Source of the DNA: a virus
Direction: 5' to 3' (one strand)
IMG/VR virus record: IMGVR_UViG_3300044547_000416
Location: 1-46,185 of that record
Length of the DNA: 46,185 nucleotides
Shown here: piece after piece, positions 1 to 7,848 of the stretch
Layout of the letters: each line of letters begins with the position of its first letter
Numbering within the stretch: the first letter of the stretch is position 1
Made by a program: the position numbers and the translations under genes
The notes under the pieces: model-generated
Seen by the model: the letters and a program-made list of their open reading frames with translations, nothing else
Told to the model about the DNA's origin: nothing
The model's database searches: none

Positions 1-2
1 AG

Positions 3-1427
3 ATTGCCACTACAACTATGACCAATGGGTTTGCAACGGTATCATTCTACAATCAGGTCAGAGTGTTCTCACCAATGGAAGTAATGGCGGGAGCAGTTAA
101 TATTTGGATTACTGCAACTTACGCAGCTTTTAATTCAATGGCATGTCCTACGAATGTGGTAGTTCAACAAACGGTACAAAATACAGTATCACAGGCAGCA
201 GCAGCGGCTGCAGCGGCAGCCGCACAAGCAGCAGCTGATGCAGCAGCAAAAGCAGCAGCAGATGCCGCGGCAAAAGCAGCAGCAGATGCGGCAGCAAAAT
301 CAGCAAGTTCATCTGCTAGTGCATCAGCATCTTCATCAGCAAGTGCAGCAGCTAGTTCATCGGCAACTGCTGCAATTCCACCACCACCAACGGCACCTCC
401 ACCAACAGCATCAGCCCCTCCACCAACATCAAGTAGTAGTTCTACCCCACCGCCGGCTTCCTCATCAGGAAGCAGTAGTTCTGGAGGTTCTGGAAGTAGT
501 TCTGGTAGTGGTTCATCTTCATCTACGGAAACAAAGACTGAAACCAAAACGGAGACTAAAACTGAAACGAAATCTGAATCAAAATCGGAGAGTAAATCGG
601 AAAGCAAGACTGAAGAAAAGAAAGAAGAAACTAAATCGGAAAGTAAAGAAGAAAAGAAAGAGGAATCAAAGTCAGAGGAGAAAAAAGAGGAGAAGAAGGA
701 AGAATCTAAGGAAGAAAAGAAAGAGGAGAAGAAGGAAGAAAAGAAAAAAGAGGAAAAAAAGAAAGCAATAGCTAATCCAATGATGTTAGCATCTGATTTG
801 GCTGGTACGGAAGATGCAGAAGGTAAGTACGCTGTAATGATGAGTGTGGGTGTATCTAAATCTTCATTGATGGGAGATAAATCATATTCAGCTACCGCAC
901 TTATATGGAGTACCCTAAATCAATTCGCCCTAAGTGCTGGGGTTACTAAGATGGATTTTGAGGATGGTAAACTAAACGCAATACATTCATACGGAACTAC
1001 ATTTGCGTACCTTAAAGGAACTATAATGAACCTTAATGGGTATACTTGGATTAAACCTCATCCTAAATACGGAACATTTGGATACAATGTGGGTATAATT
1101 ACTTTAATGATGGAAAATGCAGTTAGTGGTGGATATGATGTATCGTTAAGTACATCGGCAGTTGGATTTTGGATGAAACCATATTCTTATAGTAGAAAGG
1201 TTACCCTAACTCCGCAAGTATTCGTAATGCAATCCCCATTAGCTTGGAATACTGTGACTGGGGGAAGTACTGTTAGTAGAACACCTGGCGCAATGGTAGG
1301 ACTGGGATATGATTACAAATTAAGTAAAAGATTTGGATTTTCAACATCTTATAAAGCGGCAATGTCATTCGCACCTGAGTTTTCTTTATTGAATAACTTC
1401 CAAATTGGTTCAAAAATGATATTTTAG
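3..1427 (+). CDS. Low-complexity protein with C-terminal beta-barrel-like domain (5' end cut by window edge)
   Basis: The frame is open to the left edge, so the first ATG inside the window (18) need not be the start. After about 55 ordinary residues the protein becomes strongly modular: an Ala-rich stretch with an eight-residue DAAAKAAA repeat, a Ser/Ala stretch, a Pro/Ser/Gly stretch, then (T/S)E(T/S)K and KKEE repeats up to about residue 250. The last 215 residues alternate polar and hydrophobic residues in many short strands and end in Phe, as bacterial outer-membrane beta-barrels do. The Ala/Lys and Lys/Glu helices recall TolA-type spacers. I do not recognise a family. It could be a virion protein with a long flexible linker or an envelope protein made in the infected cell. 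No promoter motif is seen before it because the start is missing. Confidence 0.6.
   Translation: MATTTMTNGFATVSFYNQVRVFSPMEVMAGAVNIWITATYAAFNSMACPTNVVVQQTVQNTVSQAAAAAAAAAAQAAADAAAKAAADAAAKAAADAAAKSASSSASASASSSASAAASSSATAAIPPPPTAPPPTASAPPPTSSSSSTPPPASSSGSSSSGGSGSSSGSGSSSSTETKTETKTETKTETKSESKSESKSESKTEEKKEETKSESKEEKKEESKSEEKKEEKKEESKEEKKEEKKEEKKKEEKKKAIANPMMLASDLAGTEDAEGKYAVMMSVGVSKSSLMGDKSYSATALIWSTLNQFALSAGVTKMDFEDGKLNAIHSYGTTFAYLKGTIMNLNGYTWIKPHPKYGTFGYNVGIITLMMENAVSGGYDVSLSTSAVGFWMKPYSYSRKVTLTPQVFVMQSPLAWNTVTGGSTVSRTPGAMVGLGYDYKLSKRFGFSTSYKAAMSFAPEFSLLNNFQIGSKMIF
237..308 (+). repeat. 24-base tandem repeat encoding DAAAKAAA
   Basis: Three units begin with GAT at 237, 261 and 285 and encode DAAAKAAA, DAAAKAAA and DAAAKSAS. 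The codons differ between units (GCA, GCC, GCG), so the amino acid pattern is kept better than the DNA. This argues for selection on a helical spacer rather than recent slippage. Confidence 0.85.
525..765 (+). repeat. Coding repeat of (T/S)E(T/S)K and KKEE units
   Basis: About 80 residues are built almost only from Lys, Glu, Ser and Thr. Four-residue TETK/SESK units come first and then give way to EEKKEE units. The sequence predicts a long charged, probably helical and solvent-exposed linker between the Ser/Gly-rich stretch and the C-terminal beta domain. Confidence 0.8.
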
Positions 1428-1436
1428 AATAAATCA

Positions 1437-1445
1437 ATATTTATA
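1437..1445 (+). promoter_or_regulatory. Candidate late promoter box ATATTTATA
   Basis: Exact ATATTTATA, 19 bases before the ATG at 1465. It is one of 13 such sites just upstream of genes here. No TTTG is seen at the -33 position. Confidence 0.55.
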
Positions 1446-1464
1446 CACATAAATCAAATATATT

Positions 1465-2112
1465 ATGAAAAATTTGTTGAACTTTAAGAATATAGCAATC
1501 GCAGTATTGATTATATTCGTTTTATTGGAGTGGTTTAACCCAGGTGGAGTTATGCCAGGTAAGAAAGTATTCATAGCTGGTAAAGCATATGAAGTAATTA
1601 AGCACGATATTGATACTATTGATATTGTAAAGACTAAAGTAGTAACTAAGAAAGGCGAAGATATCTACCATGAAACAATCGTAGAGAAAGAAGTAATTAT
1701 TCCAGCGGTTATTGATACTATGGCTTTATTAAAAGACTATTACTCAAAAGTATTATACAAAGATACATTAATTTTACCTGATTCATTGGGTATTGTTGCT
1801 TTAAATGATACTATTTCACAAAACAAAATATTAGGTAGAACTTTCAACGCTAGTGTTAAGCAAAGAACTATCAAAGAAACTACAATTGTAAAAGAATTAC
1901 CTAAGACTAAAGTATTCTATGGTTTAGAGGGTGGATTCAACAAAGCAGATTTTGTAAGTTCAGTAGGAGCTGGCGTTTTAATCAATACTAAGAAAGATAA
2001 GATATACCAATTAGGTTTGGGTGTTACTAATCAAACAACTGATGGTACAAATGGTGGATTCACTCCATATGTAAGAGGTGGTGTTTATTGGAAACTTAAA
2101 TTAAAGAAATAA
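1465..2112 (+). CDS. Membrane-anchored protein of unknown function
   Basis: Residues about 8-24 form one hydrophobic segment after a short Lys/Asn-rich N-terminus, so the protein is probably anchored in the inner membrane with the rest outside the cytoplasm. No lipobox is seen. The middle is rich in Asp, Ile, Val and Thr in alternating patterns. The last 65 residues (from GLEGGFNKADF to YWKLKLKK) look like short beta-strands and glycine turns, as in small outer-membrane-type domains. A membrane anchor plus an exported domain could suit a spanin or another envelope-spanning lysis factor, but there is no sequence proof. It follows the beta-barrel-like gene by 37 bases, has its own ATATTTATA box, and is followed one base later by the next gene, so the small genes downstream are probably co-transcribed. 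Confidence 0.75.
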   Translation: MKNLLNFKNIAIAVLIIFVLLEWFNPGGVMPGKKVFIAGKAYEVIKHDIDTIDIVKTKVVTKKGEDIYHETIVEKEVIIPAVIDTMALLKDYYSKVLYKDTLILPDSLGIVALNDTISQNKILGRTFNASVKQRTIKETTIVKELPKTKVFYGLEGGFNKADFVSSVGAGVLINTKKDKIYQLGLGVTNQTTDGTNGGFTPYVRGGVYWKLKLKK

Positions 2113-2113
2113 G

Positions 2114-2428
2114 ATGATAAAATTAATGGGTATTGTAACTGGAAAACCTAAAGTAACTGAATCTTTAGATATTAAACCAATAGTGGCTAAGATAGCTAAA
2201 TTAACTGATAGAAATGACCATACTGGTTCTGTATTAGAATTAGCAACATTTTTAAACGATACAAAGTCTGTTAAGTTATTACAGGCAATTCAAACAATAC
2301 ATACAATAGAAGGTTCAATGCCAAATGAACTTATCAAATATAGAAGTAGTATCCTAAAAGATTTAGTTAGCAAAGTTAAATCAAAGTATGGTTCTGATGC
2401 AGCTAAAGAAATAAATGGAGCATTTTAA
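2114..2428 (+). CDS. Small hypothetical protein (104 aa)
   Basis: I do not recognise this protein. It is mostly helical in appearance, with Lys and Leu spaced as in amphipathic helices from about residue 20 to the end, and has no signal peptide, membrane segment or Cys. The ATG at 2114 lies one base after the previous stop. A second in-frame ATG at 2126 would drop four residues and cannot be excluded, since no ribosome-binding site is available to choose. It is the first of three small genes before the Ntn hydrolase and is probably in one transcript from the 1437 box. Confidence 0.65.
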   Translation: MIKLMGIVTGKPKVTESLDIKPIVAKIAKLTDRNDHTGSVLELATFLNDTKSVKLLQAIQTIHTIEGSMPNELIKYRSSILKDLVSKVKSKYGSDAAKEINGAF

Positions 2429-2439
2429 TAATAAATAAT

Positions 2440-2712
2440 ATGATAAAGCTTACTCAATTAAACGAAGCATCTGAAGTAAAATTCAAAGAATTAAAACCTA
2501 TTCAACAAAAACAGGTTGTAGCATTTCAAAAAGTAATTGGTGGAGACCATTCTCAAATTTTTGATGGTATCCACGGAATGGTTGTGGATATTCCGGCAAG
2601 AGGTAATTTTGGAACTGGTTATCGTTTTGGAGCTGATACTCTTAAAAAATTATTAGCATTAAAAATTCGTTGGGTTGAAGCAGATGGTGATGTAATTTCA
2701 ATAGGATTTTAA
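2440..2712 (+). CDS. Small protein with capsid-targeting-like N-terminus (90 aa)
   Basis: No known family is recognised. The first ten residues, MIKLTQLNEA, resemble in length and ending the capsid-targeting sequences of T4 internal head proteins, which are cut by the prohead protease gp21 after an (L/I)-x-E motif. Here the site would be L7-N8-E9 before A10. The rest is compact and mixed alpha/beta, with a glycine-rich centre (RGNFGTGYRFGAD). If the match is real, this would be a protein packaged inside the head. That is inference from one short motif. It lies 11 bases after one small gene and one base before the next. Confidence 0.65.
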   Translation: MIKLTQLNEASEVKFKELKPIQQKQVVAFQKVIGGDHSQIFDGIHGMVVDIPARGNFGTGYRFGADTLKKLLALKIRWVEADGDVISIGF

Positions 2713-2713
2713 T

Positions 2714-3028
2714 ATGAAAAGTTTAAAAGAAGCATTTGTAAAAGGACAAACTTACGGAGGAACTGCTTGTAAGGGTGGTTGTTTTATGGGTAAGGAAGGT
2801 TTAAAGAAGATAATTAAAATATCCAAAGAATTACCTAATAATGTTTTCATGTTTAGAGATGATAACTACTCTGGATTACAACCACACTTTATTAAGAATG
2901 GTGTAGTTGCTAAAGCAAATACAATTGGCAATCCATCTTATGATTTGGAAAGAAATAAAGTAAGAAATTTAAATATAGGTAAAGATGTAATTCTTTCTGT
3001 TAGATTATTTGAATCAACAAACGAATAG
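2714..3028 (+). CDS. Small hypothetical protein (104 aa)
   Basis: Not recognised. The N-terminus MKSLKEAF has an LKE-A sequence that loosely fits a prohead-protease site, though closer to the start than in T4 internal proteins. Two cysteines sit in a glycine-rich segment (TACKGGCFMG, about residues 18-27), which might bind metal or form a disulfide. The remainder is mixed alpha/beta. It starts one base after the preceding stop and ends 4 bases before the likely start of the Ntn hydrolase, so all four genes appear translationally linked. Confidence 0.65.
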   Translation: MKSLKEAFVKGQTYGGTACKGGCFMGKEGLKKIIKISKELPNNVFMFRDDNYSGLQPHFIKNGVVAKANTIGNPSYDLERNKVRNLNIGKDVILSVRLFESTNE

Positions 3029-3032
3029 TAAA

Positions 3033-3848
3033 ATGAAACTTTCAGAGTGCATCATTGTATCTAAAGAAATTAAAGATAAGTTTATCCTAGCTAAAAATAG
3101 AGATAGAGCTTATAATCCATCTTTAGAAATTGTACATACTATAATTGATGGTGTGGAAGTTGCATATCTACATGATTTAATAACTGATTGGAGTGAGGGT
3201 TTAAACGAAAATGGAATTGGTGTTGTAAACTCAGCACTATTAGTTGGACACGATGAAGCTGAAGCTAAGCTTGTAAAAAAAGCTGGTAAACCTGGACCTG
3301 ATGGTGATAAGATGAGAAACATCATTAAGCAACCTACTCTAATAGATGCAGTAAGAGCTGCACTATCATATAAGGGCAAGAGTGGATTATCTCTTAAAGG
3401 TCATACATTTGTATCATCTACAAAACATATGGTTAGTATTGAAACTACATCAAAGCATAAGCCGGATGTTAAACTTCAAAACTCCGAATCACCTGTTGTT
3501 CGTACAAATCACGGACATATGTTCACCGATGCTGGATATACAAGCGGTGAGAAATATCTAAGTTCAAAAATGAGAAAGATATCAGCAGAGAAATCAGTTG
3601 ATAAAGTAGAAGATTGGAAAGAAATAGCACAAGCTATGAGAAAAGAATATTTTCCAAAAAGACCGGCTCTTAATATGAAAAGAGATACGGAAGAAATGTC
3701 TACATCATCTCAAACTGTAATGAATCTGACAGACCGTATATTACAAATAACTTACTTTAAGGGTAAGGTAAACGAATTCAAAGGTATTAATAAACAATTA
3801 CCCGAAGGATATCAACCAAAGATTACAATTGAAGTAATCCCAGTTTAA
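3033..3848 (+). CDS. Ntn-type amidohydrolase (C45 / linear-amide C-N hydrolase-like)
   Basis: The likely nucleophile is Cys6, followed by a beta-strand and N22-R23-D24, which matches the Cys...(R/N)xD pattern of penicillin V acylase, bile salt hydrolase and C45 acyltransferases. N58-E-N60-G-I-G63 and the R157-T-N-H-G-H162 segment also fit this fold. Such enzymes cut or transfer linear amides, with the N-terminal Cys exposed after removal of the preceding residues. I chose the ATG at 3033 because it gives the short leader MKLSE before Cys6; an upstream TTG at 3009 would overlap the previous gene. L3-S4-E5 before Cys6 also fits a T4-type prohead-protease site. The length of 271 residues suits the family. 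The substrate is unknown. Confidence 0.75.
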   Translation: MKLSECIIVSKEIKDKFILAKNRDRAYNPSLEIVHTIIDGVEVAYLHDLITDWSEGLNENGIGVVNSALLVGHDEAEAKLVKKAGKPGPDGDKMRNIIKQPTLIDAVRAALSYKGKSGLSLKGHTFVSSTKHMVSIETTSKHKPDVKLQNSESPVVRTNHGHMFTDAGYTSGEKYLSSKMRKISAEKSVDKVEDWKEIAQAMRKEYFPKRPALNMKRDTEEMSTSSQTVMNLTDRILQITYFKGKVNEFKGINKQLPEGYQPKITIEVIPV

Positions 3849-3869
3849 TTTCAACATTTTAATAGAATC

Positions 3870-3878
3870 ATATTTATA
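3870..3878 (+). promoter_or_regulatory. Candidate late promoter box ATATTTATA
   Basis: Exact ATATTTATA, 26 bases before the ATG at 3905, in a 56-base gap that opens the baseplate gene block. Confidence 0.55.
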
Positions 3879-3904
3879 TACATACAAAATGTAAATATAT
3901 TAAT

Positions 3905-4297
3905 ATGTCAACAGAATTCGAATTATTCAAAGGTAAATCATTAAGTGGTCTTTTTGAGGATATCTATAACAATCAAGTATCAAAAAAACAAAAAATTAGT
4001 TCTTTAATTGAGGAATTAAAGAAAATGGTTAGACATGCTGGTGATATGGGAAGTTTAGGTCCTATTATTGGTGGGCTGGTGGATAGCTCAGTTAGAAATG
4101 ATGACCAATTAGTTAAATTAGCAACAATAGCAACTAAGATTATAGCATCTGAAAAGAAAACGGAAGGACAAGAAGGATTCCTATCAGCATTTGAGAAAGA
4201 ACAATTACTTAGAGATTTGGAAGATACTAAAGAGCAAGTTGAAAGAGTTGATGATTTAGAATTTGAATTAGATGAGTTAAAACAAAAAATGAAATAA
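3905..4297 (+). CDS. Coiled-coil protein of unknown function ahead of the baseplate genes
   Basis: This 130-residue protein begins with a helical segment (residues about 10-45), has a short glycine-rich middle (GSLGPIIGGLVD), and ends in a charged heptad-like helix (about 95-130) expected to form a coiled coil. There is no signal peptide or catalytic motif. It is the first gene after a candidate late promoter and is followed one base later by the gp5-like gene, so it is probably a late virion or assembly protein. I cannot name a T4 counterpart. Confidence 0.7.
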   Translation: MSTEFELFKGKSLSGLFEDIYNNQVSKKQKISSLIEELKKMVRHAGDMGSLGPIIGGLVDSSVRNDDQLVKLATIATKIIASEKKTEGQEGFLSAFEKEQLLRDLEDTKEQVERVDDLEFELDELKQKMK

Positions 4298-4298
4298 T

Positions 4299-5531
4299 AT
4301 GGGACTGGTTAATGGGAGAATAACAAATTCTAATAATTTACAAAATAATACAGAAATAATATCCAAAAAAACAGGTTGGGTATATGATGTTATTTTAGAT
4401 GAAACCCATGAATATGCAAAAAGCAAAGGATATGGTTCAGCTGTAATTGGTTCTATTTTATTTAGAACAACTGATATGCTAGATATACCATCAGCACAAT
4501 TACCATTAGCACATCCAAGTGATAAAAACTTTATAAATATTCCTGTTGTAAATGAAGTTGTTGAAATATATGAATTTGCTAGAGGGTCTTATGCATATAG
4601 AAGAATAGGAAATTCACCAAACCCATCATTATCAGCATCCGATGATGCAATATCAAGTCATATAATATCTGATAAAAAAGATAGTACTGGTACAAAGGAT
4701 GATTATCAAAAAGTTTCTGAAACTGGAATTTCAAAAAGTAATTCTAATAATTCAAAAAAATATAATGGATTTGGAAAATACTACAATCCTCAAGAATCTA
4801 TTAATAAATTAAAATTATATGAAGGTGATTCTTTAATTGAAAGTAGATTCGGCCAATCAATAAGATTTTCTGGATTTAATAATTCTGAAAATAAATTTTA
4901 TCCAACTTTAATAATAAGAAATTTACAAAGCGCAAAATATAAAACAAAAGAACCGGGTCAATCTGTAGAAGAAGATGTAAATACAGATGGTAGTATTATA
5001 GCAATGACATCCGAACAATTTCCGTTAGGATTTTTACCAGGTGTTGTTGATGATAAAGGTAAATCAGATTTCCAAACAAAACCCGATTCATTTATGGACT
5101 ATCCATCTAAATTAATTGGAGACCAATTACTTTTAAATTCGGGTAGAATAATTTTATCAGCGAAAAGTGGAGAAATGATATTCTATTCTAAAAAAAATTA
5201 TGGATTCATTTCAGATGGAGCTATGTCAATAGATAATAAGTTGGGAATTGATATAAGTGTGGGGGATGATATTAATATAATTACAAATGATAGAGATATT
5301 CAAATGGTAACTGGAAATGGCTCTGTAATTATAGGTAGTAAAGATTTAGAACCAATGGTAAAGGGGCAGCAATTAGTTGATATTTTAGCAGAACTTATAG
5401 ATGCAATAACACAACAAATGTATCTAACACCCGCCGGACCAAGTGCAGTAGGACCAACAAACATTTCTGATTTTGGTTCAATTAAATCAAAATTAAATAA
5501 TATTCTTAGTAAATTGAATCAAACATCTTAA
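4299..5531 (+). CDS. Baseplate hub / tail-spike protein, gp5-like
   Basis: The N-terminal part (about 30-100) reads like an OB-fold. A segment around residues 173-195 (GDSLIESRFGQSIRFSG) is the type found in gp5-like hub proteins of distant T4 relatives. From about residue 280 to 350 short V-x-D-I-x-I repeats with glycine turns (SVGDDINIITNDRDIQM) suggest the triple-stranded beta-helix of a membrane-piercing spike. A helical tail closes the protein. The lysozyme domain present inside T4 gp5 is absent; its role may be taken by the M15 peptidase encoded next. The start is one base after the preceding stop. Confidence 0.7.
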   Translation: MGLVNGRITNSNNLQNNTEIISKKTGWVYDVILDETHEYAKSKGYGSAVIGSILFRTTDMLDIPSAQLPLAHPSDKNFINIPVVNEVVEIYEFARGSYAYRRIGNSPNPSLSASDDAISSHIISDKKDSTGTKDDYQKVSETGISKSNSNNSKKYNGFGKYYNPQESINKLKLYEGDSLIESRFGQSIRFSGFNNSENKFYPTLIIRNLQSAKYKTKEPGQSVEEDVNTDGSIIAMTSEQFPLGFLPGVVDDKGKSDFQTKPDSFMDYPSKLIGDQLLLNSGRIILSAKSGEMIFYSKKNYGFISDGAMSIDNKLGIDISVGDDINIITNDRDIQMVTGNGSVIIGSKDLEPMVKGQQLVDILAELIDAITQQMYLTPAGPSAVGPTNISDFGSIKSKLNNILSKLNQTS

Positions 5532-5532
5532 T

Positions 5533-6852
5533 ATGTCTTGGCAGATATTTAAAAATAGTATATTATCGGTTATTAAAGCAGGTGATGCTTTAAATAGTGT
5601 AGATGAAATGGCAACTTTATATGCAACCGCATATGATACTGCTATAAAAAGTAACGGGGCTGGTGATACTGTAAATAAAATAAAAATAAAAAATGGTAAT
5701 CTACCATTGATGATTCAGCTATTTAAAATAAATTTTTACACAGGCCAAGCATCAATGGTGCCTTACGATTGGGTTGGTGGTATGAAACCTGGAATACTTG
5801 CATATTGGCAAGGGGCTGCATTACAAACATCACCAATACCAATAATTCCAGCAATTGGGTCTGTTGTAAATATAAAAATAGTATCTGGTATAGTTACTAC
5901 GCCAGGCGATTGGCAACCTGGTTCACCATTACCACCTAATAATAATCCAAATTTAATTATAGATGCATTTATAGTAAACGCAATTGCACATTTACAAACT
6001 GTAAGTGGTATTATAAATACTATATCGTTATACCCACCATTAGCAACTCCAGGTCCTGGTATTGTAAATTGGTCTGGTTATTTTGTATTACCATCATCAC
6101 CGGGAGTATCAATAATGGCAGATGAACCATCGACAGAAGCACTTTTAGAAACAATCCCAGATGATAATAATACATTGGAGGGAGCTAAAGAAGTAGTTGC
6201 TGAGACTGGTGCAGAAATTTTAACTGATGGTGGGGAAGATGGTGGGGAACAACTTGAAAGTCTAAAAGATGAATTACCACCTGATAATCCTCCATATGAA
6301 GAAGTACCTGAAGAAGAAGTGGATGATGTGACTACAAATGAGGAAACAACTAAAGAAGAACCAAACCCAACAAATTGTAATTTTGGTTCTATAAACTATA
6401 ATATGAATTTATCTCCAAATTATAGATTAAGGGATTTGTCAATTGGATGTGTATTTGCTCATAAAATTAAAGCACAGGTTGGGTTAAGTGAAAAAGATAT
6501 TATTTGTAATTTAAGAAATATAGCAGTTAATATATTAGAACCATTAAGACAAAGGTATCCAAATATTAGAATAAATTCTGCATTTAGAGGTACGGCTAGT
6601 ATACCTGGTGGGGTATCTCAACATCAAAAAGGAGAAGCCATTGATATTCAAATACCAGGGGCCTCTCCGAAAGAATATGTACCATTGGCAAATTGGATAA
6701 GAACCAATTTACCATTTGACCAATTGATATTTGAACACGGAAACTCAGTATGGCTACATATAAGTTGTAAAAAGAGCTCAGGCCAAAGAAAACAACTACT
6801 TACTATGTATAAGGGTAGATATTCCAGTGGTTTAAAGCTATACTATGTGTAA
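5533..6852 (+). CDS. Tail-associated M15 peptidase (peptidoglycan hydrolase) with baseplate-type N-terminus
   Basis: The C-terminal domain (about 300-425) carries the zinc-site signature of M15 D,D-/L,D-peptidases: S362-Q-H364-Q-K-G-E-A-I-D371, and W407-L-H409-I-S. H364, D371 and H409 are the expected metal ligands. Such enzymes cut peptide stems of peptidoglycan. Residues 1-205 are a separate domain, probably structural, and an acidic, Pro-rich linker (about 205-285, many Glu/Asp) joins the two. Directly after the spike gene, this looks like the enzyme that opens the cell wall during injection, replacing the lysozyme domain of T4 gp5. No signal peptide is seen, consistent with assembly in the tail rather than export. 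Confidence 0.85.
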   Translation: MSWQIFKNSILSVIKAGDALNSVDEMATLYATAYDTAIKSNGAGDTVNKIKIKNGNLPLMIQLFKINFYTGQASMVPYDWVGGMKPGILAYWQGAALQTSPIPIIPAIGSVVNIKIVSGIVTTPGDWQPGSPLPPNNNPNLIIDAFIVNAIAHLQTVSGIINTISLYPPLATPGPGIVNWSGYFVLPSSPGVSIMADEPSTEALLETIPDDNNTLEGAKEVVAETGAEILTDGGEDGGEQLESLKDELPPDNPPYEEVPEEEVDDVTTNEETTKEEPNPTNCNFGSINYNMNLSPNYRLRDLSIGCVFAHKIKAQVGLSEKDIICNLRNIAVNILEPLRQRYPNIRINSAFRGTASIPGGVSQHQKGEAIDIQIPGASPKEYVPLANWIRTNLPFDQLIFEHGNSVWLHISCKKSSGQRKQLLTMYKGRYSSGLKLYYV

Positions 6853-6874
6853 TTCCCAAAAATACTCAATTCAA

Positions 6875-6883
6875 ATATTTATA
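6875..6883 (+). promoter_or_regulatory. Candidate late promoter box ATATTTATA
   Basis: Exact ATATTTATA, 27 bases before the ATG at 6911, within a 58-base gap. Confidence 0.55.
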
Positions 6884-6910
6884 AACATAACAAAACCAAT
6901 ATATTAAAAA

Positions 6911-7414
6911 ATGGACACAGATAAACTATTAAAAGCTATACAAATCCTTATAAAAGAGGAATTGAAGGAGCAATTACCTGCGTTAATCAAAGAATCCGTA
7001 AAAGCGGAAGTAAAAAGATTATTAAGTGAAGGTAAACAACCAGTTGCAAAAAAACAATCAACTGGTATTTCAATGGCTAAAGCTATATTAGGTGATGAAT
7101 CTATTCAAGAATCAATATCACAGCAGGTAGCACCTACAAAGCAATTTAGTAAAAACCCAATGATTAATCAAATTCTTAATGAAACAAAGGGAGGATTACC
7201 ACAGGGTGATGGTGGATATAGAACAATGAATTTTGGACAAGGTGATATGGGTTCAATTTTAGGTGGAACTGCAATGGCTGAAAAAATGGGGTATGGTGAT
7301 TTAGCTAAAGGACCACAACCAACTGGATTGGGTGTTCAAACTGGTGTACCTGAATTAGATAAAGCACTAAATAGAGATTATTCTGAACTTGTAAAAAGAT
7401 TTAATAAGAAGTAA
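6911..7414 (+). CDS. Putative structural/assembly protein before gp25
   Basis: A 167-residue protein with an N-terminal amphipathic, Lys/Glu-rich helix (residues 1-42), a Gln/Gly-rich middle (about 95-150) and a short helical end. No family is recognised. Its stop overlaps the next start in TAATG at 7412-7416, so it is translationally coupled to the gp25-like gene and is probably a baseplate or baseplate-assembly protein. A T4 equivalent cannot be given from sequence alone. Confidence 0.7.
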   Translation: MDTDKLLKAIQILIKEELKEQLPALIKESVKAEVKRLLSEGKQPVAKKQSTGISMAKAILGDESIQESISQQVAPTKQFSKNPMINQILNETKGGLPQGDGGYRTMNFGQGDMGSILGGTAMAEKMGYGDLAKGPQPTGLGVQTGVPELDKALNRDYSELVKRFNKK

Positions 7415-7842
7415 TGGCAATAATATTAGGTAGTAAATTAGTTAATGATACAAAAGAATTTAACGATTATGCGGTTGGTATATCTTTACCAATTCAAATA
7501 GGAAATACTGCCTTTAACCAAAACTTCACAACCGAAGATGAAGTAAAAACTAATATAATAAGTTTACTATCAACTAAAAAAGGGGAGAGAATAATGCAAC
7601 CTCAATTGGGTAGCGGTTTACAAGAATTGTTATTTGAACAAAACGATGATACACTAGCTGATAGAATTGAAGAGGAAATAAATAATACTATTGAATTGTG
7701 GCTACCATTTGTTAATGTAGAACAAATAAATGTAGAACAAACGGATTATTTAAAAGATACTAATACAGTTAATGTAAATATTTCATTTACAATTGGTAAT
7801 AATCCTCAGTTAAGTAATGTAACTTTTAATATAACACAATAA
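7414..7842 (+). CDS. 25: Baseplate wedge protein, gp25-like
   Basis: The 142 residues fit the gpW/gp25 family in length and pattern: TEDEVKTNIISLLSTKKGERIMQPQLGSG near residues 43-70, then an ELLFE helix, then a negatively charged helix and a final beta-rich stretch. The family forms the core of the baseplate wedge of contractile tails and type VI secretion systems and helps nucleate the sheath. The start overlaps the previous stop by one base, and the gp6-like gene follows 6 bases later, the usual wedge gene order. Confidence 0.85.
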   Translation: MAIILGSKLVNDTKEFNDYAVGISLPIQIGNTAFNQNFTTEDEVKTNIISLLSTKKGERIMQPQLGSGLQELLFEQNDDTLADRIEEEINNTIELWLPFVNVEQINVEQTDYLKDTNTVNVNISFTIGNNPQLSNVTFNITQ

Positions 7843-7848
7843 TAGGAA

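Noticed and set aside
183-310. CRISPR-like or slippage repeat in the first gene
   Set aside because: The units are contiguous coding repeats without spacers and differ at synonymous sites, so they are a protein repeat.
164-607. A 147-codon open frame on the minus strand, rich in Ala, Leu and Asp
   Set aside because: It is the antisense of the Ala/Ser/Lys/Glu repeat region of the first gene; repetitive codons remove stops from the other frames.
238-771. A 177-codon open frame on the plus strand, rich in Gln and Lys
   Set aside because: It is another reading frame of the same repeats (poly-GCA read as CAG) and shows no independent protein character.
3009-3032. Upstream TTG start of the Ntn hydrolase
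   Set aside because: It overlaps the preceding gene and adds eight residues before the short leader; ATG 3033 places the catalytic Cys at position 6.
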